Source: Lepidostoma basale (taxonomy: Eukaryota; Arthropoda; Insecta; Trichoptera; Lepidostomatidae). From it: DNA of 64,000 nt. The translations under genes were made by a program, and so were the position numbers. Below, piece after piece: positions 1-12,100 of the stretch (positions within the stretch are counted from its first letter, which is position 1; each line of letters opens with the position of its first letter). The notes under the pieces are model-generated. The model worked only from the letters and a program-made list of their open reading frames with translations. It was not told the DNA's origin and made no database searches. The DNA lies in the NCBI GenBank assembly GCA_022606425.2, contig JAHDVF020000732.1, forward strand, positions 682,001 through 746,000, in the 5' to 3' direction.

Positions 1-209
1 AGAACATTAACAAGCTATTGTTAATGTTGTGTCCCTAGAACTCAACAAATACATGGTGCAATACATTTGATAAAATTCGTGCAAAATGAAATATTAAATA
101 TCCTCTTACATTGAATGTATTATAGTATTATTCATATTAAAATTAAGGTATTATTATATTATTGTCACATAAAATAAGATTATTTCGTATCTATAAAAAA
201 ATAACAAAG

Positions 210-560
210 GTAGTGCGACGACATTTTGAATGTATACAAATACTTGTAGACGAATACTGGATTTTACCCATTGCGGGTTATCAATTCAAGGATAAAATCC
301 AATCTTCATAGATGGCGCTAGTGTGTAGATTAAAACTACCATGTAAAGGGTGGTGTTACAGATTAACATATATACAACTTCCAAAAATTTGTCAGACATG
401 GTGGTCATAAGAAAAGGTGGAATGGGGAATGTTGTAATACATAAAGCGTGCGCTTAACCCAACCAATGACAGATCATAAGTCCTGTAAACACCTCGATCA
501 CCATATTCAGTTTCCAATTTGCATCTTCGTCTATATTGAAATACAATTTATCCTTGAAAG
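210..560 (-). repeat. dispersed repeat, inverted relative to the copy at 44935-45360
   Basis: Shares, in reverse orientation with the 45-kb copy, 'ACTGGATTT..ACCCATTGCGGGTT', 'CCAAAAATTTGTCAGAC', 'GGTTGGGTTAAG'-type segments and a terminal part matching 'CATCTTCGTCTATATTGA'. Diverged, with indels. Confidence 0.7.
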
Positions 561-1154
561 CTAGTGAGTTTAAAAAATATATATTATACACGCATTTCGC
601 TGAAGATTCAAATTCCGAAGTTGTTCCTCCTATAGTATACACTCCATAAGGCAGCGTTGCTAACATTCTCATTATTTTTCATCACCCACGACTGCTGATT
701 AACATTTAATTTTATCTTAAAAGCTGTCCGGAGAAATTAAATTAATGAACTGGAATTAATAATTAGTACCGAGAACAAATTATTTCGTTACGTTCCCTCT
801 AATCGGGTCTGATCTCGTTTTTCAAGAATTTGATAATTACGTTATAATTAAAATCTAAAAATGGGAATTCAAATTTCGAAGATTTATCCTTATTTTAATG
901 AGTAACAAATAATGTTTTCAAATTCTTACTCTCAAAATCATTAAGGAAATTGATTAGATTTTTCCTTTATTGTACTTAGAAAAATAATTGGTACTGTCGA
1001 CGTTATTATAGTACAAAAAACTAAATATGTTTTGACAGGTGTTTATGTATGTTAAGAAGAAACAAATACGAAATTTTTATTACCCTGTATCAGACTGAAA
1101 CGTTGGGGGTTACCATAATGAAGTGAATTATAATGAAATGTATATACCGAGTTC

Positions 1155-1560
1155 ACTAAGTAACTAACTAACTAACTAAGAATCACGCCATTTCTCAGAA
1201 GGGGTAGGTAGAGAGGATGTAGGACAAAGCTGTCGAGATTCGTTTTATTCTTACATCATAACATACACTCTCGTCGATTTTTCCGACTTCGAATGTATTA
1301 GCTTTTTAGTAATTGATTCATTTGGTCATGCCATGTTTTCCTAGGCTGTCTGCAGCTTTTTTTTCCATTAACACTAATTATATATAGCTGTTTAACCATT
1401 ATTTTCTCATCCATTAGTTCCATATGTAAAAAACTATCTAAATGATATATTTTTTTAAATATACTTAGAATGCAATAATTTGCTTCACGTTTCTTCATTA
1501 TTTCGTCATTCGGTATTCTATTAAACATCATTTTCATGATCATCAGTGACCTCGTGTCTC
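1155..1560 (-). mobile_element. LINE 3' end with (TTAG)n tail, decayed
   Basis: On the minus strand it encodes pieces such as [20 protein letters not shown], the conserved C-terminal end of non-LTR reverse transcriptase proteins, and finishes in TTAGTTAGTTAG. Broken frame. Confidence 0.7.
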
Positions 1561-2734
1561 AAGCTTCACTTCCATACATATAAGGGTTGGAACTTAAACT
1601 CGATTATGAAGTGTAAAAGTTAAACGTTAGACATTGTCAAATAAAAATTGCGTAGTTAGTTTGTCAGACGACATTATCCACCTACAATTGGCGATAAGCA
1701 ATAAAGCAAAGCTCCGCAGCACAATGCTGTGATATAATGGCGCGGTACACTAACACTAGCTACGGTGTAGGATGGTCCCGCCGGGCAGGCCGCCGGCTGT
1801 TTATTTCCAACTTCCAATATTCTTAACAACTCAACCGCAAAATTAAATGGGAATGGAATGTTAGTAGGTCAGGTCAGAGGAGCGGCTCCGAGCCATAATG
1901 TCCGGGGCTTGGCCCCCGAAGGTCCCGACTCAATTAGCATTGATTGCCATTGTTACTGAGAGCCTGTGCTGTCTACATTAACCGATACATATGCATAATG
2001 TGCATAAGAATCGACGACCGTTTGATTCTGAATGACTACCACGCATCGTGTATTTTTAATGAGGTAAAGATGGTGTTTTTTCCCATGATCAGACCCTAAA
2101 TGCTCCGGCTGAGGTTTTCCATGGTTTCGTCAGCAGTTAGACGAATGTCGGAACATATAGATAGTCCATGGACCATAGAGCTTGACTGAATCAGCTTTGG
2201 AGACTTAATAAATTTTTAAAAAAAAACTTGAAACAACCGCCAGCTAAAATTTATATTAAAGAAACTTATAAAGAAAAGAAAAGAAAGAGGATGAAAATAT
2301 TCCTCGAGGATAAGATAATTTATTCATTCAAGTATAAAACCAAAATTTATCACATATGAGAAATTCACAAAATTTTCCTTACGTTGTTTACGATATTTTA
2401 AGCAACTCTTAATAGTATACGAAAAAATACATAAATATAGCACATTATACGTATTTAATGTATATTTATTACATATAGACTAAAAAAAATACTCATCATC
2501 GCTGCCAATGCAACCGTCACCACGGGTAATCAACAAGAATCTAAAATTACTTTGTAAAATCAAGTATCGGAAAATTTTAAAAATAAGTTTCAATCTCTTC
2601 ATTGTGAAGCCGAGTAATTCAGCTAGATTATAATAAAGCTTTTAGCCGTAGAGATCTTAGTAATAGAAAGGCATAAAAAAAATTGTCATTCGAAATTTCT
2701 TGGTTTATAATGAAAATTAAAAAAAATATATATA

Positions 2735-2850
2735 TATTTACTCAAAATCCACTGATATTTGTGTCTTCGACCGGTTTCGGCAGCTCGCTGCCTTCTTCTG
2801 GTCCAGAAACCGGTCGAAGACACAAACATCAGTAGATTTTAACCAATTAT
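2735..2850. repeat. fold-back element, family B
   Basis: Arms GTGTCTTCGACCGGTTTC and GAAACCGGTCGAAGACAC are perfectly complementary. They are followed outward by a diverged CCACTGATATTTG / CAAACATCAGTAG pair. The minus strand carries a hammerhead-like core at 2771-2800. Confidence 0.85.
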
Positions 2851-3479
2851 TTAATACATTTTAAAAAGATTTCTTAGAAAAAAAATGTTTTTGATATTTA
2901 GAATCGAATATGTTCTTAACAATTTCAAATAATGTAACGACATCAAAATTTGTCTAAATTCCCTTCATACTACGAGTACTCGTATACAGACATTGGAGAG
3001 TATTCCGTTTGTAAACAGGTAAACAGGTTCCATTTCCGGAAATAAGATATCTTAAAGATTTTGTTTTTATTTGTAAAAGAACGCTTTTTAAGGGAGCTCA
3101 AACTGAATGTAGGTATTGAGTTACACGGGCGCTATTAAGGGTTCGTGGAATCAAAAATAATAATAACTGATATTAAAATATCTTATTCTATTAACTCTAT
3201 TTTTTTAATAAATAATAATGTTTATTTTATCAAATGATGTATAGATATCGTAAACTTTGTAAGAAGTAAGCATGTCATTGCATTATTTAATGTAATATTT
3301 TTCAATACGAATTTATAGTATACGATTGTAAAGTTATTTTACTTTTATTAGTTTTACTTAATAATAGAAGAACACTTTGTATTTTAACAGATGTCGTCGT
3401 ATGAAGCACTTAATTTGTGGTGTGACATTATTGAATACATTATTAATATACTAGTAATTGTATTTTAACAACTTTATTC

Positions 3480-3625
3480 TCTAATCAACCAACCGGTTTT
3501 TCTCCCGCCGAAGCTTCGTCAGGGTTACAAAAGACATAACTCTTTTAGATTTTATCATTTGACAGTTAGTTTAGTACATTTTGTAACCGGGAGCGAAACC
3601 GGTCGGTTGTTGCAAAGAATAAAGT
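3480..3625. repeat. fold-back element, family A
   Basis: Left arm AACCGGTTTTTCTCCCG and right arm CGGGAGCGAAACCGGT-CGG form an imperfect palindrome. The minus-strand core at 3491-3522 contains CTGACGA. Confidence 0.8.
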
Positions 3626-3679
3626 GGTTTAAATACAAATTTACAAATGTATTAATATTATATTTTATTGATCGATTTG

Positions 3680-3820
3680 CAGGTATGTTTCGGTCCTCCA
3701 TCGACGCACAAATGTTAAAATTGATGAGTGTTGTGAAAATATAAGTGTTAATCTATTCATTGAAATGTGAATCCACACCATCGAGTGAAGGCGAATACAG
3801 AAGAAGCTTTACTTTAGGAG
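3680..3820 (+). repeat. fragment of fold-back family D
   Basis: Matches the right part of the 43830-44110 element: 'GTGTTGTGAAAATA', 'AAATGTGAATCCACA' and 'GGCGAATACAGAAGAAG'. Confidence 0.6.
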
Positions 3821-4124
3821 GCCCCAGCCCCGAGTACGTTCTGCATTCAGTGCCGCCGCTGACATTTGAATGTCATTCGGGATATTCAAATCATCAGCAA
3901 ACGACACGCTGGAAGATTGTTGTGGATTTTGTAGAACACGTTCTGGACTATTTTCATAGTCTGTCTTCGGATTTCTAGATCCGCATATAAAACACGCTGT
4001 TTGTTCGCAACATATAAAATATATTTAATTAACATATTTTATGAAAACTGAATTAAACATTTTTTTTTCTAACTATCAATTTCCAACAAAATTATCACAG
4101 ATTCTTATAACATAATTGTTGTTA

Positions 4125-4385
4125 ATCAAATTTCCTTGGTAGAAGTTTAATGTTAATAATAAAATAAACAATGCGTACATTAAAAAACCTTTCATATTAT
4201 ACAAAAAAACTTTCATATTATCATAATACGAATGAAAACAAATGTTTTCATTCCATATGTATTATTCACATGTATTTAGTTTTATTCCACTTGATTTTCA
4301 GTTTCGACCAATCAAAACTAAAAATCGACTGGAATAAAATTAAATAAATATTTTATGGACATAAATATTGAAAAAAGCTCATAAA
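4125..4385. repeat. decayed fold-back, family B-like
   Basis: Contains 'TTGGTAGAAGTTTAATGTTA', 'TTCCACTTGATTTTCAGTTTCGA' split around a core, and the complementary AAAATCGACTGGAATAAAA. The same end modules recur at 10575 and 33190. Confidence 0.55.
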
Positions 4386-5701
4386 TTGGCCAGAGGATTC
4401 CCAAATGAACCCAGTTGTTGTTTAAGTAACCTTTTTTTTTATTTTAAGAGTTTTAATGGTGCATCGAGCATATAGCAATGTTTAAAATGCGTTACATATT
4501 CATCTAAAACGATCATCAAATCTAAAATAACACATCTCGGTTAATTTTTAGATTTAATCATAAAAATGTATTTGCGCCTTCTATGCTAAAGAAGCTAATA
4601 TTAGATAACACACGTGTAAAAATATTGCGGCAAACTGGCGCTCTCTCAGTAATTGATGGCTTGAGAGCGACCACGAAAGCGAATTCACCTACAACTATTA
4701 TATTTAAGGCTTTAGTTCTCATAATATACAAGTTTATAATATAGTTATCTAAGTACTTCTGTTAAATACTTGTGACGTATGGAGGGAATCCACTATTTAG
4801 CTATTATGATTACTAATTAGAATTGTGATGCTATCAAGTAACTCACGTGCCGGATTAATTAGCTTACAATAAACCAATTTATATCCACATTTCCCAAATC
4901 GACGTTTCCTTTAACAGAATTTGAAATTAGCATCCTTATAACTTCTGCTCCCCGCGAGACCCCGCCTGTCGTCTGCACTGAGGCATAGAGAACAAATTCA
5001 ATTTTCTTTCATACTCGTTAGCATACACGCTATTATATTTAACAAATTTTTCCCTTCGTATCGTGGAGCTCGGCTGGAGCCTCAGATTGCTTTTAGATTA
5101 CACGAGAAAACGAGCTTTCAATAAGCTAAGCTTATTTCTCACTTAATTGACTATTGATCGTAGGCGTACTTTATTAAAATCCCCATATAAATTCATAACA
5201 GACATGAATATTTTATCGCTCGAAGCGCGAAAGGAAAGTGGATATTATCGCTAAACGACGTTTTCAAACTGTTACACTTTTCTTATTCTCCGCATTCTAG
5301 TTTACATATAATGACCTCATGGACCAAATCAAAATTTCACCAAGCCAACCGTAAACTGGGTTGACACGTGGGGGGGTACTGGAATACTGGTTATATACGA
5401 AGGGATAAATATCAATAATCTCTTCTTTTGTTAAAAAAAAATATTCGAAGACAAAATTGTGATGAATATTCACTTTTGTTATACCTTGAATTCTATCCTG
5501 AACTACTAATAAGCCATGTCTGAGTGAGTCTTGATGATAAAATAACGCATGTCTTACTGTATATTTCCCCATACATCTCCTATATATGTTTACCTTATAA
5601 AATAAAATACGAATATAATAACAGTCTTATCAACGTTAAATTTTATTCAAAATTGTTATTTAATTTAATTTCGTCAATTAATCGTCAAAATTATTTTCTA
5701 G

Positions 5702-6117
5702 GCGTTTGGACGCCTGGCGCACCGACCTCGGCTGCAACATTCAACAAGGTCACTTCCGGGAACTCTCTACCTACCACTTCAGGGCTCCAAAACGGCGGAG
5801 TCTCGCCCAGCAAGGCTCCCGCAGCCACACAGCCTCCCACCAAGCCCAGCAGAACAGAGTCCATCGAGAGCCAGAGTCAGACTTCTGTGAGAGTAACATC
5901 GAGTCTAAGCAACGGCGTCGGGGAGAAGCAGACTAGTGTCAATGTGAGAGACTCCTCTCCCTCTGGACCACCCCCGCCCCCTCCACCGCCTCTCCCCGTC
6001 TGGAAACCAAAAAGTCAACCTCCGTCTCCGGCTCAGGAGAGGAAAGAGTTCAAGCCAGTTGCCTTCGATTCTCCAACTCTCGCAAGGAAAAAATTGCAAG
6101 AACAGTCTACACCACAG
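5702..6117 (+). CDS. CAP: CAP exon, proline-rich N-terminal region
   Basis: Acceptor after TTATTTTCTAG; donor CAG|GTGGGT. Entry phase 1 and exit phase 0, so a preceding exon must supply one base. It encodes about 138 residues of low-complexity Ser/Pro/Thr sequence, including an eight-proline run followed by LPVWKPK, and [12 protein letters not shown] near the end. Polyproline stretches of this kind are typical ligands for SH3, WW or EVH1 domains, which is inference here. The reading frame runs open upstream across the acceptor, so the AG and phase logic, not the ORF start, set the boundary. Confidence 0.85.
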
Positions 6118-9100
6118 GTGGGTCTTCACTCAAATATTCTTCAAAATTTAATATTAGATACCTCTCATTGGAGCCATGTGGCCTCGGATACAATCTTGAA
6201 TTCTTAAAAAAAAACTGGAATGTGAATCCAGAAGAATCAGTTCAATATTTAAAAATATTTATTTACAATTTTTTGTGTTTTTTCAGAACTGAATTTTTGG
6301 TTTATCAAACCAACCGGTTTCGCTCCCGCTTCGCTCCCGGGGCTTCGTTTTTTTAACTTCAAAGAAAGCTCCGGCTGGAGCGAAACTGATTGGTTTAATA
6401 GAACAAAAATAATGTGGTGAAAAAATAAATAGAGAAGTGTTTATCAATTATTTTTATTATTGCCACTCCACAAATTAAGTGCTTCATACGAAAGTATATT
6501 TCAATATTATAATTATTTCTGGTTGTTTTCCCTAACTTGGAATCTCATCCAAATTCCGTATGAGGCAAGAAAAAAAAATTTTTTATTTTAAACTAAATTT
6601 ATTAAATCACGCAACTCCTAATTATAAAATCTTGAATTTGTAAATGAAAAAATAAGAATGGTGTTTAATATCTAATTAATCCAATTTTATGACCTTGAAA
6701 TGATACTACACAGTTCAATTACATTTGATAAAAGTATCATTGGTAACACATGAGTGTTGTGCAGGCACCGCCCCCGTGGGAGGCGCGCTTAGCGGGGTCC
6801 CAGTCCGCCCCCGCGGCCCCGGGGCTCAGCGGCCTCGCGGGGCCTCCCGCGCCCCCGCCCCCACCACCACCTACCCTGCCCAGGGCGCAGAACCCCACTA
6901 TTACTCTACTGCAAAAGGCTAGGGGTAAGTTTTAAAAGATTTCACAAAGTCTCATCCGTATGGAGACTATCCAATTAAGCTTCAATGATTGGGTGTTGAA
7001 TGTGGCATAATATTTATAATTTGTAATAAAAGCCTACCCTTTTATATTTGTTTATCACAAAATACATTTTTTTTAATATTGAATAGTAATTTTTAGCATC
7101 CTGCCATTTTTTTGCGATTATAATTTTTTCAATGGCTTAGGACTTCGAGTAAAAACATCAATCAATCAATATTGAATATTTCTTAAAATTTGTACCTGTA
7201 ATATTAAAGTAAATTTTTTATCATTACCTTGAATTGAGTGAGACTTGTATTATAGAAGGCCAGTTGCCTCGCGGAGCCGCCTACCTCCAGCAGGACAGAG
7301 AGCGGGAGCCGCCCAGAGATCGCAGATCACCGCCTAGATACGACCAGGGAGAGATCGGTTAGAGAAACTTTTCAAATATCAAATACTCACATCAGCAATA
7401 CAAAAACAAAGGAAATACAAGAATTTCACTTTCTCCGATGATATTGAAGATGTAGATTTTTTTATGAATTTATCGTATTCAGTAGGCTTATTCATTTGAT
7501 TTATGCATATTGTAAATACGAAGAATTTTTTTTAAAACTGGCTTTTATTCTTCCTCGCTCAGGCTACGTCGATTGTATATCCTAGATTACATAGCTTTAC
7601 ATTTTTATATTCATCATCAGCCGTCTGTCATTCGCTGCTGAACGTAGGCCTCTCCCAAAGCACGCCACCGCCCCCTATCCATTGCCGCTCCCATCCATCC
7701 ATGTCCAGCAATCCTCTTCAGATCGTCGGTACAGCGGGCAGGGGGACGTTCAACTCTGCGGAATCCTGTACGCGGTGTCCACTCCAGAACCCGTCTCCCC
7801 CATCGCCTGTCGGTTCTCCAACAGATATGGCCAACGCTTCGCCCCTTCAGGCTGCTAGTCCTCAAAGCCACCCCAGTCACTAAATCTGTCTCTGAATAAA
7901 TTCGTTTCTAAATCTGTCTCATGGTGCGTTGGGCGACCTTGAATCTGTAGACTAGACTAGAATCTGTAGTCATGACTGGCAAGACGCATTGGTTGAAGAC
8001 TTTAGTCTTGACCTTTTATATATCGACCCTTTTATTGATTTTTATTCGACAATATCTTTTCTACTGGATCTGGATGCTCGAACTAGGTCCTCTTCAGTCA
8101 GGTGACTGGGCAGCTTGATCACTGCGTTATATGCAGCATAGATTCAATAGCTCAAACCTTTTAGTAATTTATGGTAAACCTTGTTTTCCTTTCTAAATAT
8201 TTCTCCTCATCAATTTCCAGTGTACACCCTGAAGAGAGACTACGCGAGCGACACGGAGAGCGGGAATAGCCGGAGGAGGATGGAACCAAAGAAATATGAA
8301 GGGATAGGACCAACAACCAGAGAAGGAATGCCGATCGTTCTAAGATCCGTAAGTTACAATCAGTTGGAATAAAAACAAATATTATCATTTTCATTATTAA
8401 AGTTCTCTCAATTCAATATAACATTTATTATTACGCTTTTCTGCGATTGATTTTAGATCGTTTACTTGCTTGAGATTTGCTACAACCTACTCATAACAGT
8501 AATTATTTCATACAGAATTGTTGGCCAAACAAACTTTTGTGATTGGTTTAATGACGTGATATATGATATCTTATAGTTTTACATATTACGTCTATGAAAC
8601 TAATAACTCATACGATACATATATTTCTTGAAATGAATTATTTTATTTTCGTTTTCAGGAAGTAAAGGAGGGCAACCAATCGAAATGGTACAAGAAGATG
8701 TACGACACCATCCACAGGAACAAGTTCGACGGTATTACCTTTTGATTATTCGTGTTTTATTATTATGTCGTAAATAATCCCAGTTGATTTATTTCTTCGA
8801 TTTGCTTTTATTTTTACAGAAGATTATGTGACTGTCCGATACAAGTCGCGTCGAGGTGAATATTTTGTAAATTGGAAAATTATTTTCTAACATTTTTACA
8901 TCGGTGGCAGGTGGCAGGATATTGTGGTGTGATTTTTACGCTTAGTGGCTTTGGTTGGCAGAATTTTGAGACCCGTAAAAAGAAACATATTAGGATAATA
9001 TCATTCAATAAAATAAAGATAAAGTTGTCCAAAAACTAACAAACCACACTATTGTTTTCCGAATGGGGTAAGCAGAATGAACGAACCTTCAAACTATTAT

Positions 9101-12100
9101 TTTCTGAAATACTTAGCATACTTTCGTAACCTCAACATTCATACATCGTGTCATGGATGCACAACTTTGACCCCTATTTCTTTTTTATTTATTTACTGTC
9201 AGATTGATTTGATCGTCCGATATTTCTCTATTTACAGTAAAACTGTCTAACTATTTAGATTTGATGTGCGGTCGTCAATCGCCGATTAATGAACGTGGTC
9301 AAATTTTTAAGGAGATGATATGTAGGTGCTTTTTTTTACTTTAATAACGTGTTACTTCAAATAAAATTAATATATTTTAATCGAAAGGAATTATGAAAAC
9401 TTTAGTATTAATGGAAATATCAGTTCTCACCAACAGTAAATACTTAATGGATTTATTAATCATTACTCAAAAATTAATCTACAATCATCAAGCCTTTAAT
9501 TGTTTGACAACTTATTTTAAAATTAAGCACTAGTAAAAAAATAGAATATAAGTCATTGTACATACACTTGACTCGCATCCATATTAATACTAATATTACT
9601 TCAATTTTTCTCAATTTGCAAAATAAAACAGCTTCTTTTTGATATTTTAATATCTAGAAAGATGTTTTTTTCCAATACTTTTCATTGAATAGTTTTTTTT
9701 TGGTACAAACAGAAATGAACTGCTGTCGATTAAAATTGTTATTTTTTATTTCAAAATATCTTTCTTCACGTAAACAATTATTATTTCTCCGATTATAATC
9801 AATATTGAGTATCACGTATACGATCACTTATAAATGACAACTTATACGTGTTTGAATTTCTAATAAATGCAGCCCAAAAAAAGCTTTTTCACTAATTCAT
9901 TTGCTTAATGTTGCTTCACGAATATCATGCGTGTAAAATATTCACAACTATTTATATTCTGGTGTATTTTCTCGTCTTAATTTTCCTATGGGTATAGTTT
10001 ATAAATATGTTTTCCATATAAAAGATCTTACTTTATAATGATAAAGATTTTGGCTCTCATATACTACCTACATTTAACATAACATGTTCCTATAACTGTA
10101 CAGAAAGTTAACAAATGAGATTATTAATTCTCATAAAAATAAACATAAGTAAACTCCTCAGAACCTACGTTAACGTTTTCCATAAAATATAAAAACTTAT
10201 TTATTTTGCATTTTCTTACAAGTAGAATCAATAACAACAAATAACACGCGTAGAAACCGAATACTCTGTATTTAGAGACTGAAAAAATAATAATGAAATG
10301 CTTTTAATCACATCTTGGCATATTGGAAAAAGCACCAGTAGTACATATGTACGTGAATGAACTTGAAAGACACATGCCACGTTTTATTGTGAGTCGCAAT
10401 TTTGATTTCAAATTAACACAAATTCAAATGAAGTCAAAACATCTAACGCTTTTGTTTTATTTACTTACTCCTACCCACTTGTAGCTGCTGTAAACGTCTC
10501 TTCGACATTATTTCATTCTTTTAGCACATTTATTTATTAATCAATGATTTTTTTTCTAAACAACGAAATATTAATGTCGTTAATTGGCATTTCTTGGTAG
10601 AAGTTCAGTGTTAATAATGAAAAGGAAATGTATAAAAATATAAAAAATTGCTTTTCATATACAATATATTTAGTCCACTTGAAACCGGTCGAAGTTAAAA
10701 ATCAAGTGGAATTAAATATATACTCGTATATGTAGATACTATAAAGGAATTGTAAAAAATATGTATATATTTTAACTAAATAACTAAGATATAATTGAAT
10801 TGAGAATTGTATATTTTCTTTTGTAAATAAAAAAAAAGCTATCCAAATTAAATATCGACAAATTTAAATAAAAAATGTTAATGTTTTTATAGAAAACGAT
10901 CGATTATAAAGAAAGCTTTTTTCAAGCAAACGAAATTATTTGTGTGTCATTAAAATAAATTCAATGATTGAAATAAAAATCGTCAAACAAATAGGTTTGA
11001 GTCGGAATATTTTTTTGAAAATATTTTATGTTCACAACCCTTTTTTATACTTTTCACAACCATGTTTCGGGCCACAGACGCCCTTCCTCAGTGTAGAAAT
11101 TTTGAAAAGGCCAAAAAGCGTTGTGAAAATACAATGTTTTTAAAAAAAATATTTCAAATATGAAACCACAATACAAAGTGATGGCGAATATAGTAGAACG
11201 TTTGAGTTATTTTCAATCGACTTATCGTTGCGCAATGCAAGGGGAGGTTTTATACATGATGTGTATGTAACTCGGTGTGTGGTGTGATGCAGCCCACCCG
11301 TCAGCGCTGCACGCCGGGCCGCGCCAGACCCAGTACGCGTACTTCGACCCTCGCTCCGGGTACCTCAGCGAGCCGGAGGGCGGCCGCGCGGGGTGGGCCA
11401 GCGATGCCTACGACAGCGACGCCTCGGCCAAGCCGCCGGGCCGCCGGCACTCGACGCTCGACAGGCGAGGAAAGGAGAATGAGGCCAACGAGTATCTGCC
11501 AAATGTCAGCAAGTAAGTGAACATCCCAGCTTAATGTATTGAAATGTCGATACCTTAACTTTAAGAATTCTGTTCCATATTTGATAATACAAAATTCGGA
11601 TTCAAATGTTAGACAATTACTACATTGGGAAAAATGTGTAATATTTTTTTATCAATTTGAACACTTTCTTGCAGCTGTTATTAAGAATCTCTCTCAAGTA
11701 CTAGAGTTGTGGTATAGCATTTGTAAAAAGTTATTTTCACTACATTTTATTTTATTTTTCGAACCAAGCGGTTTCGCTGACTCTTCTTAACAGACCGTTT
11801 GTTTTGTATATCGGACGAAGCTCCGTTGGTTTGAGAAAACAAATAATGTCATGTAAAAAAAAAATTTAAAATTGTTTAAAATATTTTTCTTTATAAACAA
11901 AATGTCTTGAGGAATGCCAATACATAGAAGAATGTCATATCATGATTTTACATTGAGAAATGCCAATATCGTGACAGTATGTTATTAAAACAGTATTTTT
12001 GAGTGATGAATATATTTGAAAACTATTTTTGAAGGTGGAAGTCGTCGTCGGAAATATTTTCGCATACAAAAGCAAATAGCTAGTCAGAAAGTTTTAAATA

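Larger units (their letters stand above)
1..5701. other. 5' flank or first visible intron of CAP, no convincing exon
   Basis: No exon with a phase-1 donor that could feed the exon at 5702 was found, so this is probably intron of CAP. It holds the dispersed repeats listed separately. A GC-richer patch at 1740-1960 and another at 4940-4990 stand out from the AT-rich background, but neither shows a supported gene. Confidence 0.6.
8856..11292 (+). other. CAP intron with repeats and one candidate cassette exon
   Basis: 2.4-kb AT-rich intron. It holds a degenerate LINE tail (9055-9250), a candidate 63-nt exon (9259-9321) and fold-back relatives at 10575-10760 and 11020-11210. The stretch 9322-10574 shows nothing recognisable. 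Confidence 0.75.

Noticed and set aside
1740..1960. GC-rich patch with ATGTCCGGGGCTTGG
   Set aside because: Considered as a CAP first exon, but no donor in phase 1 follows and the ORF is very short.
3745..3978. 77-codon plus-strand ORF
   Set aside because: Overlaps a family D fold-back fragment; no splice or homology support.
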